A stretch of 64,000 nucleotides of DNA. Source: Nocardioides marmorisolisilvae. Lineage in GTDB: Bacteria > Actinomycetota > Actinomycetes > Propionibacteriales > Nocardioidaceae. The position numbers were made by a program, and so were the translations under genes. The stretch lies in contig NZ_CP134227.1 in assembly GCF_031656915.1 (NCBI RefSeq), positions 3,844,001-3,908,000 of the forward strand. The letters are read 5' to 3'. Below, one piece after another: positions 38,647 through 52,324 of the stretch (position 1 is its first letter; each line of letters begins with the position of its first letter). The notes below the pieces were generated by a model. That model did no database searches and was not told where the DNA came from. It saw nothing but the letters and a program-made list of their open reading frames with translations.

Positions 38647-39455
38647 GCGCCCTCCTGACTGGCTTCGTGCCCTTCGAGATCGACATCAAGCCCGGGGTCC
38701 ACCCCGTGCGGCACTTTCTGGGCATGACGTTCAACATCGACACGATCTGGACCACGCTGATCGCCGGCGGCATTGTGATCGTCCTCGGCTTCGTCGTTCG
38801 GGCGCGGCTGACCCGGCCCGAGATCGACCATGTGCCCAGCAAGCTCCAGCTGATGTGGGAGGGCGTCGTCAACGAGGTCAACACCCAGGTCGAGGACAAC
38901 CTGGGCAAGATCCATCCCTTCGTCGCGCCGTTGGCGATCGCGCTGTTCTTCTTCATCCTGGTCGCGAACTGGCTGGAGATCATCCCCACCGAGCTGAACA
39001 AGAAGGCGCACCTGCTGCCCGCCCCGACAGCCGACACGAACCTGACCTACGCGATGGCGATTCTGGCGATGGTCGGCGTATGGGTCTACGGGATCCGGCA
39101 GAAGGGCGCCCGGAAGTACTTCAAGCACTTCCTCGAGCCGTTCCCGGCGTTGGCGCCGCTGAACATCATCGAAGAGCTGGTCAAGCCGGTCACGCTGGCC
39201 CTGCGACTCTTCGGCAACATCTTCGCCGGCAGCATCATGCTCGCCCTGATCGGCGTGCTGCCGTTCTACTTCCTGTGGGCCGGCGACGTGGTCTGGAAGC
39301 TGTTCGACATGTTCATCGGCGCGATCCAGGCCTTCATCTTCGCGCTGCTGGTGGTCATCTACTTCGGGATGGCTGGCGCCGGTCACGGCGACGACCACGC
39401 CGAGGAGCACGCGGACGACCAGGAGCACGAGGCACAACCCGAACTCGCGGCCTGA
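38643..39455 (+). CDS. atpB: ATP synthase Fo subunit a
   Basis: 270 aa with five or six helices. The essential Arg lies in VTLALRLFGNIFAGSIML, and the C-terminal helix has AIQAFIFALLVVIYFGMA. Forms the proton half-channels beside the c-ring. The C-terminus is charged (Glu/His/Asp-rich, EEHADDQEHEAQPE). ATG 38643 overlaps the previous stop; an upstream in-frame stretch is a shadow of atpI. Confidence 0.95.
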   Translation: MSALLTGFVPFEIDIKPGVHPVRHFLGMTFNIDTIWTTLIAGGIVIVLGFVVRARLTRPEIDHVPSKLQLMWEGVVNEVNTQVEDNLGKIHPFVAPLAIALFFFILVANWLEIIPTELNKKAHLLPAPTADTNLTYAMAILAMVGVWVYGIRQKGARKYFKHFLEPFPALAPLNIIEELVKPVTLALRLFGNIFAGSIMLALIGVLPFYFLWAGDVVWKLFDMFIGAIQAFIFALLVVIYFGMAGAGHGDDHAEEHADDQEHEAQPELAA

Positions 39456-39512
39456 GCAACCAGGTTCAGTCCGCACCAGAGGTACACAAGCAACGCCGGA
39501 TCCCCGGCGTGA

Positions 39513-39785
<273 letters not shown>

Positions 39786-39844
39786 TCCGGGTTCCGACCC
39801 GGGTTCTCTCCCACCAGCACCACGCAGCAAAGGAACGAAACTAG

Positions 39845-40402
39845 ATGGACAGCGCAGTGAGGCCGGTTCCGCTGGCCAGCAACTTCCTCGTCCCGAACGG
39901 CACGTTCTGGGTGGAGCTGATTGCGTTCGCGATCATCGTGTTCATCCTGGCCAAGTGGGTCATCCCGCCGATCAACAAGGCGATGACCGCTCGACAGGAG
40001 GCGATCCGCAAGCAGTTCGCGGATCTCGACGCGGCCAAGTCCGAGGCGCACAGCGCCGAGGAGCGGTACAAGAGCCAGCTCGAGGAGGCCAAGCACGAGG
40101 CCGCGCGCATCCGTGAGGAGGCCCGCGACCAGGGGGCCCAGATCGTCGCGGACGCACGCGCGAAGGCCGAACAGGAGGCTCAGCGGATCATCGAGCACGC
40201 GCATGCGCAGATCGAGGCCGACCGCCAGCACGCGGTCACCACGTTGCGTGGCGAGGTCGGCACGCTGGCGACCCAGCTGGCCGGTCGGATCGTCGGCGAG
40301 TCACTCGACGACCAGGCCCGGCAGAGCCGGGTCGTCGACCGCTTCCTCGATGAGCTCGACGGCAAGGCCGGCGCAGCGGCCGGAGCGTCGGGGGTCCACT
40401 GA
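39845..40402 (+). CDS. atpF: ATP synthase Fo subunit b
   Basis: 185 aa. One N-terminal helix (residues about 20-40, WVELIAFAIIVFILAKWVI) then a long charged coiled coil (40-165) as peripheral stalk. The stop overlaps atpH by one base. Confidence 0.95.
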   Translation: MDSAVRPVPLASNFLVPNGTFWVELIAFAIIVFILAKWVIPPINKAMTARQEAIRKQFADLDAAKSEAHSAEERYKSQLEEAKHEAARIREEARDQGAQIVADARAKAEQEAQRIIEHAHAQIEADRQHAVTTLRGEVGTLATQLAGRIVGESLDDQARQSRVVDRFLDELDGKAGAAAGASGVH

Positions 40403-41211
40403 TGCGTGGATCGTCGGCGGAGTCGTTCACCCGGATCAGCTCCCAGCAGGCCCGGGCGATCGCAGACGGTGCGGACGCCGCGCGGATGGCCGAGAACATG
40501 TTCACCGCGGTGGCCGTGTTCCGGTCCAACCCGTCCTTCCGGCGGGCTGCGACCGATCCGACTGCCGAGTTCGAGAACCGATCGGCGATGCTGCGCGAGG
40601 TGTTCGGCAAGCACTTCGAGCCGGCGGCCACCGAGGTGCTGGCCACGGCGGGCGGTTCCCGATGGGCCTCGAGCGTCGACATGGTCGACAGCCTGGAGCG
40701 GCTCGGTGTGATCGCGGTGGCTCGTGCGGCGGACAGCGCCGGCGAGGCGGACCGTCTCGAGGGAGAGATGTTCACCTTCGACAACGTCATCTCCGAGAAC
40801 CCCGCGCTGCGGCAGGCGCTCACCGACCGCACCCGCTCGGTCGAGGACAAGCAGGCGCTGCTGCGCTCGCTCCTGGCGAGCAAGGCCTGTTCCGGCACTG
40901 TCCGGCTGGCCGAGCAGGCCGTGGTGGGCAACTACCCCACGGTGCGGCACGCGTTCGCGGACTACGCAAGGCTCGTGACCGAGGCCCGCGGTCGCTTGCT
41001 GGCCCGGGTCGTCGTGGCACAGCCGCTGTCCGAGGACGCCCAGCTTCGGTTGGTCGACGTGCTCAGCCGGCAGTACGACAAGCCGGTGCACCTCAACATC
41101 GTGATCGACCCCGAGACCATCGGCGGCATCCAGGTCGAGATCGGTGACGAGGTCATCGATGGCACCGTCGCCAGCAGGCTCAGTGACGCCCAGCGACGGC
41201 TGGCCGGCTAG
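40402..41211 (+). CDS. atpH: ATP synthase F1 subunit delta
   Basis: 269 aa, longer than the roughly 180 aa of most bacteria; the N-terminal 90 residues are the extra actinobacterial part, and the OSCP/delta domain occupies about 95-269 (KPVHLNIVIDPETIGGIQVE near the end). Joins the peripheral stalk to the top of F1. One-base overlap with atpF. Confidence 0.94.
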   Translation: MRGSSAESFTRISSQQARAIADGADAARMAENMFTAVAVFRSNPSFRRAATDPTAEFENRSAMLREVFGKHFEPAATEVLATAGGSRWASSVDMVDSLERLGVIAVARAADSAGEADRLEGEMFTFDNVISENPALRQALTDRTRSVEDKQALLRSLLASKACSGTVRLAEQAVVGNYPTVRHAFADYARLVTEARGRLLARVVVAQPLSEDAQLRLVDVLSRQYDKPVHLNIVIDPETIGGIQVEIGDEVIDGTVASRLSDAQRRLAG

Positions 41212-41265
41212 CCCAGCGGCCCACTCACCAGAACTTTCACTTCAAGGCAAGAGAGAAGGCAGAAG

Positions 41266-42909
<1,644 letters not shown>

Positions 42910-42951
42910 CGTTGTCCATGACTGCTGCGACGCTGAGAGGGGTAGCCACCG

Positions 42952-45347
<2,396 letters not shown>

Positions 45348-45423
45348 TGCGAGCGAAGCGAGCCAATTGGCAGAGCGCCCAGGGTTCTTGGGCAGCAGCG
45401 CCCGAGCGTAGCGAGGAGCGCTG
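45348..45423. repeat. Short palindromic repeats between atpD and atpC
   Basis: GCGAGCGAAGCGAGC (45350-45364) and CGAGCGTAGCGAGGAGCG (45404-45421), with GCGCCCAGG..CTTGGGC between. Such GAGCGAAGCGAG palindromes recur in actinobacterial intergenic DNA and can fold, possibly tuning epsilon subunit expression. Inference from pattern. Confidence 0.4.
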
Positions 45424-45753
45424 ATGGCCAAGAACATGCAGGTGTCGCTCGTCGCCGCGGACCGCGAGGTGTGGTCCGGGGAGGCGACCGTGGTGAACGC
45501 GAGCACCGTCGAAGGTGAGATCGGTGTGATGGCCGACCACACCCCGGTGCTGTCGGTGCTGGCTCCGGGTCAGGTCGACGTACGCACTGCCCAGGACGGC
45601 CATTGGGTCGCCGCCATCGACGGGGGCTTCATCTCGGTGGCCAACAATCATGTGCGATTGTTGTGCGAGAACGCCGAGCTCTCACACGAGAGCAACTTCG
45701 AGGAGGCCAAACGGCTCCTCGATGCGCGGCTCGCCGCACAAGGGGAGGGCTGA
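45424..45753 (+). CDS. atpC: ATP synthase F1 subunit epsilon
   Basis: 109 aa: N-terminal beta-sandwich (VSLVAADREVWSGEA through GGFISVANNHVRLL) and a shortened C-terminal helix (ESNFEEAKRLLDARLAAQ). The short C-terminus is usual in actinobacteria and reduces the classic epsilon-inhibition hairpin. Last gene of the atp operon, preceded by repeat-containing spacer DNA. Confidence 0.93.
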   Translation: MAKNMQVSLVAADREVWSGEATVVNASTVEGEIGVMADHTPVLSVLAPGQVDVRTAQDGHWVAAIDGGFISVANNHVRLLCENAELSHESNFEEAKRLLDARLAAQGEG

Positions 45754-45780
45754 CCACTTCGGTGGTGGAACGAGGGATAG

Positions 45781-46227
45781 ATGGCGGTATGGCAGTGGCT
45801 GGCCGACTCAGCCGGTGTGCTGCTGCTCGTCGTCCTTGCCTACGGCCTGCTGCTCGTCGTACGCCGGCGCTGGATCTCGCGTGAGGGCGGCACCTTCGAG
45901 CTGAGCGTGCACACCGGGTCGCGGCTGGCCGGTCGCGGCTGGGTTCTCGGCCTGGGCCGGTACGACGCCGACTCCCTGGAGTGGTTCCGGATCTTCAGCA
46001 TCTGGCCGCGACCGAAGCGTCGCTGGCAGCGCTCGGAGCTCCAGTTCGTGTCCCAGCGGGTGCCCTCCGGCCCCGAGTCGTTCTCGCTGTACGGCGGACA
46101 CGTGATCGTGGTCTGCGCGGTCCCGGGTGGTCAGGTAGAGCTCGCGATGAGCCCGGACGCGCTGACCGGGCTCCAATCCTGGCTGGAGGCCGCGCCGCCG
46201 AGCGATCCTGCGGCGAGGAGGCGGTGA
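45781..46227 (+). CDS. DUF2550 membrane-associated protein
   Basis: 148 aa with one N-terminal helix (residues about 10-28) and a PH-like soluble domain (GWVLGLGRYDADSLEWFRIF, VSQRVPSGPESFSLYGGHVI). DUF2550 is conserved in actinobacteria downstream of atpC; function unknown. The stop overlaps the MFS gene by 4 nt. Confidence 0.8.
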   Translation: MAVWQWLADSAGVLLLVVLAYGLLLVVRRRWISREGGTFELSVHTGSRLAGRGWVLGLGRYDADSLEWFRIFSIWPRPKRRWQRSELQFVSQRVPSGPESFSLYGGHVIVVCAVPGGQVELAMSPDALTGLQSWLEAAPPSDPAARRR

Positions 46228-47381
46228 CGACCGCACGCCGTGCGGTGGCAGTCTCGTTCTTCCTCAACGGCCTGGCGTTCGCCTCGTGGGCCTCGAGGAT
46301 CCCGGACGTCCGGCACACCCTGGGGCTCTCCGACCAGGCGCTGGGTCTGCTGCTGCTCGGGCTGAGCCTCGGCTCGGTGCTCGCGCTGCCGCTGTCCGGT
46401 GCCCTCGTCCACCGCTTCGGCCCGGCCGCTGTCGTGCGGGGGGGCTGCGTGGCGGTGGGCGTCGCGCTGGTGGGCATCGCGGTGGGCGTCTCCGGCGTGG
46501 GGCTGGTCCGAGCCACCGTGCCGTTCCTGTTCTGCTACGGCATCGGGACCAGCGTGTGGGACGTGGCGATGAACGTGGAGGGCGCCGACGTCGAGCGTCG
46601 ACTGGGCCGCTCGATCATGCCCCGATTCCACGCCGCGTTCAGCCTGGGCACCGTCGCTGGCGCCGGCCTCGGCGCACTGATGGCGCACCTCGGTCCCGAC
46701 GTCACGCCGCACCTCGTCGGCATTGCCGTGGTGGCCGCCGCCGGGAACCTGGTCGCCGCCAGCCGATTCCTGCCGGCCGCCGAGGGGCCTGCCGAGCCAT
46801 CGGTGGGCTCACGGGGTGCCTGGCGCGAGCCGCGGACGCTGATGATCGGCCTCGTCGTGCTGGTGATGGCGTTGACCGAGGGCACCGCCAATGACTGGTT
46901 GGCCGTGGCGATCAAGGACGGGTACGACGTCGCCGGGTCGGTCGCCGTCCTCGGCTTCGCGCTGTTCGTGAGTGCGATGACGCTGGGCCGGATGGTCGGA
47001 CCGGCCCTCCTGGACCGTGCCGGCCGGGTACCGGTGCTGTTCGGCACCATCGTGCTGGCGGGGGTCGGGGTGCTGCTCACCGTGTTCGGGTCGACGCCGT
47101 GGCTCGTCGTACCCGGGATCGCGCTGTGGGGCCTGGGTGCGTCGTTGGGGTTCCCGGTCGGGATGAGTGCCGCGGCGGACGACCACGCCCACGCAGCCGC
47201 TCGGGTCGGCGTGGTCTCCACGATCGGCTACACCGCGTTCCTTGCCGGTCCGCCGCTGCTGGGCTTCGTCGCCTCCGAGGTCGGCACGCTGCGCGCACTC
47301 CTGATCGTGGCGGTGCTGCTGCTGCCGGCGTTCCTGGTCATCCCGGCGCTGGCGCCGCGGCCGCCCGCCCGCACGGTGTGA
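46224..47381 (+). CDS. Major facilitator superfamily transporter
   Basis: 385 aa from GTG 46224 with about 12 membrane helices. MFS motif A-like region between helices 2 and 3 ([17 protein letters not shown]) and the equivalent in the C-half ([20 protein letters not shown]). Resembles the YbjJ/FsrB-type branch whose substrates are unknown. Overlaps DUF2550 by 4 nt. Convergent with the gene at 47389. Confidence 0.82.
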   Translation: MTTARRAVAVSFFLNGLAFASWASRIPDVRHTLGLSDQALGLLLLGLSLGSVLALPLSGALVHRFGPAAVVRGGCVAVGVALVGIAVGVSGVGLVRATVPFLFCYGIGTSVWDVAMNVEGADVERRLGRSIMPRFHAAFSLGTVAGAGLGALMAHLGPDVTPHLVGIAVVAAAGNLVAASRFLPAAEGPAEPSVGSRGAWREPRTLMIGLVVLVMALTEGTANDWLAVAIKDGYDVAGSVAVLGFALFVSAMTLGRMVGPALLDRAGRVPVLFGTIVLAGVGVLLTVFGSTPWLVVPGIALWGLGASLGFPVGMSAAADDHAHAAARVGVVSTIGYTAFLAGPPLLGFVASEVGTLRALLIVAVLLLPAFLVIPALAPRPPARTV

Positions 47382-47388
47382 GGACCGC

Positions 47389-47961
47389 TCAGCGGTCGCC
47401 GCCCGGGACCCAGAGGACGTCGCCCTGCTCGCGGTTGGCGTGCCGGGCGAGGATGAAGACCAGGTCGGAGAGCCGGTTGAGGTAGGTGATCGCCAGCACG
47501 TTCATCGTGTCGGCGAACTGCTCGTGGGCCAGCCAAGCGGACCGCTCGGCCCGCCGTACGACAGTGCGCGCGACGTGCAACTGGGCCGCCGCCGGCGTAC
47601 CCCCGTTGAGGATGAACGAGCGCAGGTTCGGCAGCTGCTCGTTGTAGTGGTCGCACCAGCGCTCGAGTCGGTCGACGTAGTCCTGCTCGATCCGCAGCGG
47701 GGGGTACGTGGGGTCGGGTACGACGGGGGTACACAGATCGGCGCCCACGTCGAAGAGGTCGTTCTGGACATGGGTGAGGACCTTGGCCACGTCGTCGTCG
47801 AGGCCACCGCCGGCGATCGCCACTCCGATCTGGGCGTTCGCCTCGTCCACATCGGCGTAGGCGTGCAGCCGGGGGTCGTTCTTGGTGGTGGTGCTCAGGT
47901 CACCGAGCTTGGTCTGGCCGGCATCGCCGGTGCGGGTGTAGATGCGCGTCAGGTTGACCAT
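47389..47961 (-). CDS. Cob(I)alamin adenosyltransferase, PduO type
   Basis: 190 aa. Transfers adenosyl from ATP to cob(I)alamin to make coenzyme B12. N-terminal ATP loop [15 protein letters not shown], then [16 protein letters not shown], and [20 protein letters not shown] with RRAER. It supplies the cofactor needed by MeaA, encoded 1.8 kb away (and split there). Divergent from murA with only 36 bp between starts; TAGGGT 6 nt before the ATG indicates a leaderless message. Confidence 0.92.
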   Translation of the reverse strand: MVNLTRIYTRTGDAGQTKLGDLSTTTKNDPRLHAYADVDEANAQIGVAIAGGGLDDDVAKVLTHVQNDLFDVGADLCTPVVPDPTYPPLRIEQDYVDRLERWCDHYNEQLPNLRSFILNGGTPAAAQLHVARTVVRRAERSAWLAHEQFADTMNVLAITYLNRLSDLVFILARHANREQGDVLWVPGGDR

Positions 47962-47965
47962 GGGT

Positions 47966-47992
47966 CCACCCTAGAGGCGGCCACTAGGGTGG
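47966..47992. promoter_or_regulatory. Symmetric divergent promoter between the adenosyltransferase and murA
   Basis: CCACCCTAG (47966-47974) and CTAGGGTGG (47984-47992) are perfect inverted copies. Read outward, each gives TAGGGT 6-7 nt before a start codon (ATG of the minus gene at 47961, GTG of murA at 47998), so each half can serve as a leaderless -10. The two -35 regions must then overlap the opposite gene's start region, making simultaneous use unlikely (inference). Confidence 0.5.
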
Positions 47993-47997
47993 GCGCC

Positions 47998-49281
47998 GTG
48001 GACGCCTTCCGGGTGGATTCGAAGGGTCCGCTGAGCACCCCGCTGCACGGCACCGTGGTGGTCGGCGGTGCGAAGAACTCCGCCCTGAAGCTGATGGCCG
48101 CCACACTGCTGGCCCCGGGCACGAGCACGGTGCACAACGTCCCGGACATCCTCGACGTCGAGGTGATGGGCCAGCTGCTCGGTGAGCTCGGCTGCACCGT
48201 CGAGGTGACGGGCGGTCCGACCGTGGGTGACCCGGGCAGCTGCCGGGTCACGGTGCCGGAGGAGCTCGGCAGCAAGGCGCCGTACCAACTCGTGCGCCGG
48301 CTGCGCGCCAGCATCGCGGTGCTCGGCCCGTTGGTGGCTCGGTGCGGGCACGCCAGCGTGGCGCTGCCCGGCGGCGACGCGATCGGCTCGCGTGGGCTGG
48401 ACATGCACCTGAGCGGGTTGGAGGAGCTGGGCGCGCGGGTGCGGGTCGAGCACGGCCAGATCGTGGCCGAGGTGACCGACCGGCTTCGTGGGGCCCGGCT
48501 GGCGCTGGACTTCCCGAGCGTGGGTGCGACCGAGAACCTCCTGATGGCCGCTGTGCTCGCCGAGGGGAGCACGCTCATCGACAACGTCGCGCGCGAGCCG
48601 GAGATCGGCGACCTGTGTCAGATGCTGGTGGCGATGGGTGCGCGGATCGAGGGCATCGGCTCCTCGACGCTCGAGATCACCGGCGTCGAGCGGCTGCACC
48701 CGGTCGAGCACACCACGGTCGCCGACCGGATCGTCGCCGGCACCTGGGCCTTCGCCGCCGCGATCGGTGGCGGCGAGGTGCGGATCGACGGCGGCAACGC
48801 GGACCATCTCGACATCGTGCTCGACAAGCTGGCCAACGCAGGCGCGACGGTGTCTACGACCAGGGCCGGGTTCACCGTGGCGGTGGATCGCCGGCTGCGC
48901 TCCTTCGACGTGTCGACGCTGCCCTATCCCGGCTTCCCGACCGATCTGCAGCCGTTCGCGATGGCGCTCGCCTCGGTCTCCGACGGGACCTCGATGATCA
49001 CCGAGAACGTCTTCGAGGCGCGTTTCATGTTCGCCCAGGAGCTCGCCCGCCTCGGTGCCGACCTGCGCACCGACGGCCATCACGCGGTGGTTCGGGGCCG
49101 ACCGGAGCTCTCCGGGGCTCCGGTCGACGCCCATGACATCCGGGCGGGAGCCGCGCTCGTGCTCGCGGGACTGGCCGCGCAGGGGACCACGGTCGTGTCG
49201 GGCAGCCATCACGTCGACCGGGGCTACCCGAGGCTGGACGAGGCGCTCTGCTCGCTCGGCGCCGACGTACGCCGGCAGTGA
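47998..49281 (+). CDS. murA: UDP-N-acetylglucosamine 1-carboxyvinyltransferase with active-site Asp
   Basis: 427 aa. First committed step of peptidoglycan synthesis: transfers enolpyruvate from PEP to UDP-GlcNAc. The N-terminal [18 protein letters not shown] and the C-terminal [20 protein letters not shown] are family marks. The active-site loop reads [15 protein letters not shown]: residue 127 (48376-48378) is Asp where most MurA have Cys. In Mycobacterium the same Asp gives intrinsic fosfomycin resistance. GTG 47998 with TAGGGT 7 nt before it (leaderless). Confidence 0.96.
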   Translation: MDAFRVDSKGPLSTPLHGTVVVGGAKNSALKLMAATLLAPGTSTVHNVPDILDVEVMGQLLGELGCTVEVTGGPTVGDPGSCRVTVPEELGSKAPYQLVRRLRASIAVLGPLVARCGHASVALPGGDAIGSRGLDMHLSGLEELGARVRVEHGQIVAEVTDRLRGARLALDFPSVGATENLLMAAVLAEGSTLIDNVAREPEIGDLCQMLVAMGARIEGIGSSTLEITGVERLHPVEHTTVADRIVAGTWAFAAAIGGGEVRIDGGNADHLDIVLDKLANAGATVSTTRAGFTVAVDRRLRSFDVSTLPYPGFPTDLQPFAMALASVSDGTSMITENVFEARFMFAQELARLGADLRTDGHHAVVRGRPELSGAPVDAHDIRAGAALVLAGLAAQGTTVVSGSHHVDRGYPRLDEALCSLGADVRRQ

Positions 49282-49411
49282 TCAACGAGTCGCTGCTGCT
49301 GTGCACGTATCGAAATCATTTCGTGACCGCGTGGCAGCAACCGTTCGGGGTACCAGCGCGTCATAGTGACCACGAGGGCAAACTTCCCCCTCGGCTCGCG
49401 GGAGGACTCAG

Positions 49412-49717
49412 ATGGAACTGGTGCGCGAAGGAGCCACCCTGAGGGTGGTGGGCCAGGTTGACGGACGTACCACCTCCGAGCTGAGGGACGCGCTCGCGGC
49501 ACAGCTGCGCGAGGAGCCCGGCGACGTCGTCCTCGACCTCGCCGCCGTGGAGGCCGTCGACCTCACTGCGCTGCGGATGATCGCGGTCGCCTCGCGCAGC
49601 GCGATGCTCGCCGGGCACCATCTGCTGCTGCGCGGCGCCTCCCCGGTGGTGCGCCGACTGCTGCACCTGAGCCACCTGCGTGGCCTGATCGACTTCGAGG
49701 ACCAGGTCGCGGTCTGA
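49412..49717 (+). CDS. STAS-domain protein (anti-sigma factor antagonist-like)
   Basis: 101 aa, a lone STAS domain (VVGQVDGRTTSELRDALAAQ; DVVLDLAAVEAVDLTALRMI). In SpoIIAA/RsbV the phospho-site is Ser in a DSSGL loop; here it reads DLTAL, so the usual Ser is replaced by Leu with Thr next to it, and phosphorylation control may differ. No anti-sigma kinase is adjacent. A partner-switch role is inferred from family. Confidence 0.75.
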   Translation: MELVREGATLRVVGQVDGRTTSELRDALAAQLREEPGDVVLDLAAVEAVDLTALRMIAVASRSAMLAGHHLLLRGASPVVRRLLHLSHLRGLIDFEDQVAV

Positions 49718-49762
49718 CGTGAAACGGCCCACTCCTCGTACCACCGGGTAGCCGATCCGCCC

Positions 49763-49768
49763 TACGCT
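49763..49768 (+). promoter_or_regulatory. Leaderless-type -10 of meaA
   Basis: TACGCT, 7 nt before ATG 49776, without a ribosome binding site. Confidence 0.45.
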
Positions 49769-49775
49769 TCGCCCC

Positions 49776-50645
49776 ATGACGACCGAGCAGCAGCGCGAGA
49801 ACGGCCAGGACCGGACGGACCGCCCCGCCAAGGCCCGGCCGTGGATCATGCGCACCTACTCGGGGCACTCCTCGGCCGCTGAGTCCAACAAGCTCTACCG
49901 CACCAACCTGTCGAAGGGCCAGACCGGGCTCTCGGTGGCCTTCGACCTGCCCACCCAGACCGGCTACGACCCGGACAGCCCGCTCAGTCGCGGCGAGGTC
50001 GGCAAGGTCGGCGTACCCATCATGCACTTGGGCGAGATGCGCCGACTGTTCCAGGACATCCCGCTGGTCGAGATGAACACCTCGATGACGATCAACGCGA
50101 CCGCGATGTGGCTGCTGGCGCTCTACCAAGTGGTGGCCGAGGAGCAGAACCCCGGCGTCGACAAGCAGCAGGTCGCCCACCAGCTCGCCGGCACCACCCA
50201 GAACGACATCATCAAGGAGTACCTCTCCCGAGGCACCTATGTGTTCCCGCCGGAGCACTCGATGCGGCTGATCAGCGACGTGATCAGCTACACCGTCCAC
50301 GAGATCCCCAAGTGGAACCCGATCAACATCTGCAGCTACCACCTGCAGGAGGCGGGCGCGACGCCGGTGCAGGAGCTGGCCTACGCGCTGTGCACCGCCA
50401 TCGCGGTGCTCGACGCCGTCAAGGACTCAGGTCAGGTGTCCCCGGATGACTTCGAGCAGGTGGTCGGCCGGATCTCCTTCTTCGTCAACGCGGGTGTGCG
50501 GTTCGTCGAGGAGATGTGCAAGATGCGCGCCTTCGTCGAGCTCTGGGACGAGATCACCCGCGAGCGTTACGGCGTGCAGGACCCGAAGATGCGTCGGTTC
50601 CGGTACGGCGTCCAGGTCAACTCGCTCGGCCTGACCGAGGCTCAG
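49776..50645 (+). pseudogene. meaA: Ethylmalonyl-CoA/methylmalonyl-CoA mutase family protein MeaA, N-terminal part (split by IS1380)
   Basis: 290 codons up to LGLTEAQ, the catalytic TIM-barrel half (KGQTGLSVAFDLPTQTGYDP, NTSMTINATAMWLLALYQVV). MeaA-type enzymes are adenosylcobalamin-dependent mutases acting on ethylmalonyl-CoA and related acyl-CoAs. Reading continues into the IS to a stop at 50687 and adds PQITDSYGVGRCG. Joined to 52325-53527 it gives a 690-aa protein with no lost residue. The fragment lacks the B12 domain, so activity is expected to be lost unless the IS leaves. Confidence 0.88.
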
Positions 50646-52319
50646 CCTCAAATCACCGATTCGTACGGCGTTGGTCGGTGCGGCTGAGCGAAGAGGGTGC
50701 TCCTGACCTGCACGATCATGGTTACCACGCCTTGATCAGAGCAGTTTCAAAGGAGCACCCTCTTGGTGACGAAGTCTTGCACGCTCGACCGCATCCGGGT
50801 GACAGCCGATGATGAGAACGGCGTGTCCGACGCCGGACTCCTGATCGCGGCCACCCTGGGGGACCGGCTCGGGCTCGGTCCGTTGCTGCGTGAACACCTC
50901 ACCGTCCCGGGCAGCGCTGGCGCGAACCCGGACCGGAAGTGCCTGACGTTGATCCATTCGCTCCTGGCGGGTGGGGACTGCATCGAGGACGTCAACGCCC
51001 TACGGGCCGGGTCCACTGGCGCGGTCCTGGGGCACAAGGTCGCCGCCTCCTCGACGGTCGGCACCTTCCTACGCTCGTTCGGGTTCGGCCACGCCCGCCA
51101 ACTCGACGCCGTGACTCGGCGCCTGCTCGCCCGCGCCGTCACCGCCGGCGCACATCCCGGATTCAGCGAGTCGGTCACGGTCGACATCGACTCCACCCTC
51201 TGCGAGACCTACGGGTTGAAGAAGGACGGTGCTCGCGGCGTGATGCGCACCGGGCTGCGGGGCTATCACCCGCTGCTCGCCGTTATCGCGGGAACACCTG
51301 ACATCGCCGGCGTCGTGGCACACGCCCGGATGCGTCGGGGCCGGTCGAGCGACTCCACCAGCGCACCGGTGTTCATCAAGGAGACCATCAGCCGACTCCG
51401 CAGCGCGGGCGCGGCCGGTGAGATCGTGCTCCGCGCCGACTCGGGGTTCTACCTGTCCGATGTGGTCACCGCCTGCCGCAACAACGACGTGCGCTTCTCC
51501 ATCACCGCTCGCATGATCGGCTCCGCTGTGAAGGACAAGATCGCAGCGATCGCCGAATCCGAGTGGACCCCGATCGACTACTTCCTGCCCGGAGCCGGGG
51601 TCGCGGAATTCACCTTCATCCCGTTCGCGAGCGGTCCCCGCGGCAAGCTGCTGGCCGAGCGCGGCGAAATCCATCCCGTCCGGCTGATCGTGCGTCGCAC
51701 CCCACTCACCGACGCTCAAGCAATCAACCGCGGCCAGGACCCCGATCAACCAGCGCTGTTCCCGATCTACGACTACCACCCGATGATCACCGACCGAACC
51801 GGCGAGATCGTCGAGATCGAGGCCGACCACCGCCGCCACGCCGAGGTCGAGCTCACTATCCGCGACCTCAAGCACGACATGGCGATGAACCACTTCCCGA
51901 CCAAGAGCTTCGGCGGGAACGCAGCCTGGCTGATCCTCAACACCATCGCCCACAACCTCACCCGATGGGCAACCCGGCTCGGCCTGGCCACCGCACCGGT
52001 GATGACCAAGAAGATCCGCCGCCGGATCTACAACGTCACCGGCCGCCTGGTCCGCACCGGGCGACGACTTGTCCTGCGCCTACCCCGCCGATGGCCTTGG
52101 GCCGCACTGATCACCGCTGCCATCGAACGGCTACGCGCCCTACCAGCCGCCAGCGGCTGACCTCCCGCATCCCGCCCGCCACGACCCGAGGACCCAGGAG
52201 AAGCCGGACAGACCGGCAGGACACTCCTGCCCTCCACCCGACCACCGACGTCAGAGGCTGGTCAGCAACCCCTCAACGGCCCGAGTGCGCCTAACCCGCC
52301 TCAGATCGGTGATTTGAGG
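50646..52319. mobile_element. IS1380-family insertion sequence (1674 bp)
   Basis: Perfect 15-bp inverted ends CCTCAAATCACCGAT (50646-50660; complement 52305-52319), flanked by CTCAG duplications (50641-50645 and 52320-52324). One transposase gene. Inserted in meaA; precise removal restores TEAQ-PENN of the mutase in frame. Confidence 0.94.
50763..52160 (+). CDS. IS1380-family transposase
   Basis: 465 aa, apparently intact. DDE residues are in TVDIDSTLCETYG, LRADSGFYLSDVV, and the Glu helix IEADHRRHAEVELTIRDLKH. C-terminal GGNAAWLILNTIAHNLTRWA is typical of IS1380. Start TTG 50763 or GTG 50766 after AGGAG (50751-50755). An intact gene with perfect ends suggests a recently active copy. Confidence 0.92.
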   Translation: MVTKSCTLDRIRVTADDENGVSDAGLLIAATLGDRLGLGPLLREHLTVPGSAGANPDRKCLTLIHSLLAGGDCIEDVNALRAGSTGAVLGHKVAASSTVGTFLRSFGFGHARQLDAVTRRLLARAVTAGAHPGFSESVTVDIDSTLCETYGLKKDGARGVMRTGLRGYHPLLAVIAGTPDIAGVVAHARMRRGRSSDSTSAPVFIKETISRLRSAGAAGEIVLRADSGFYLSDVVTACRNNDVRFSITARMIGSAVKDKIAAIAESEWTPIDYFLPGAGVAEFTFIPFASGPRGKLLAERGEIHPVRLIVRRTPLTDAQAINRGQDPDQPALFPIYDYHPMITDRTGEIVEIEADHRRHAEVELTIRDLKHDMAMNHFPTKSFGGNAAWLILNTIAHNLTRWATRLGLATAPVMTKKIRRRIYNVTGRLVRTGRRLVLRLPRRWPWAALITAAIERLRALPAASG

Positions 52320-52324
52320 CTCAG

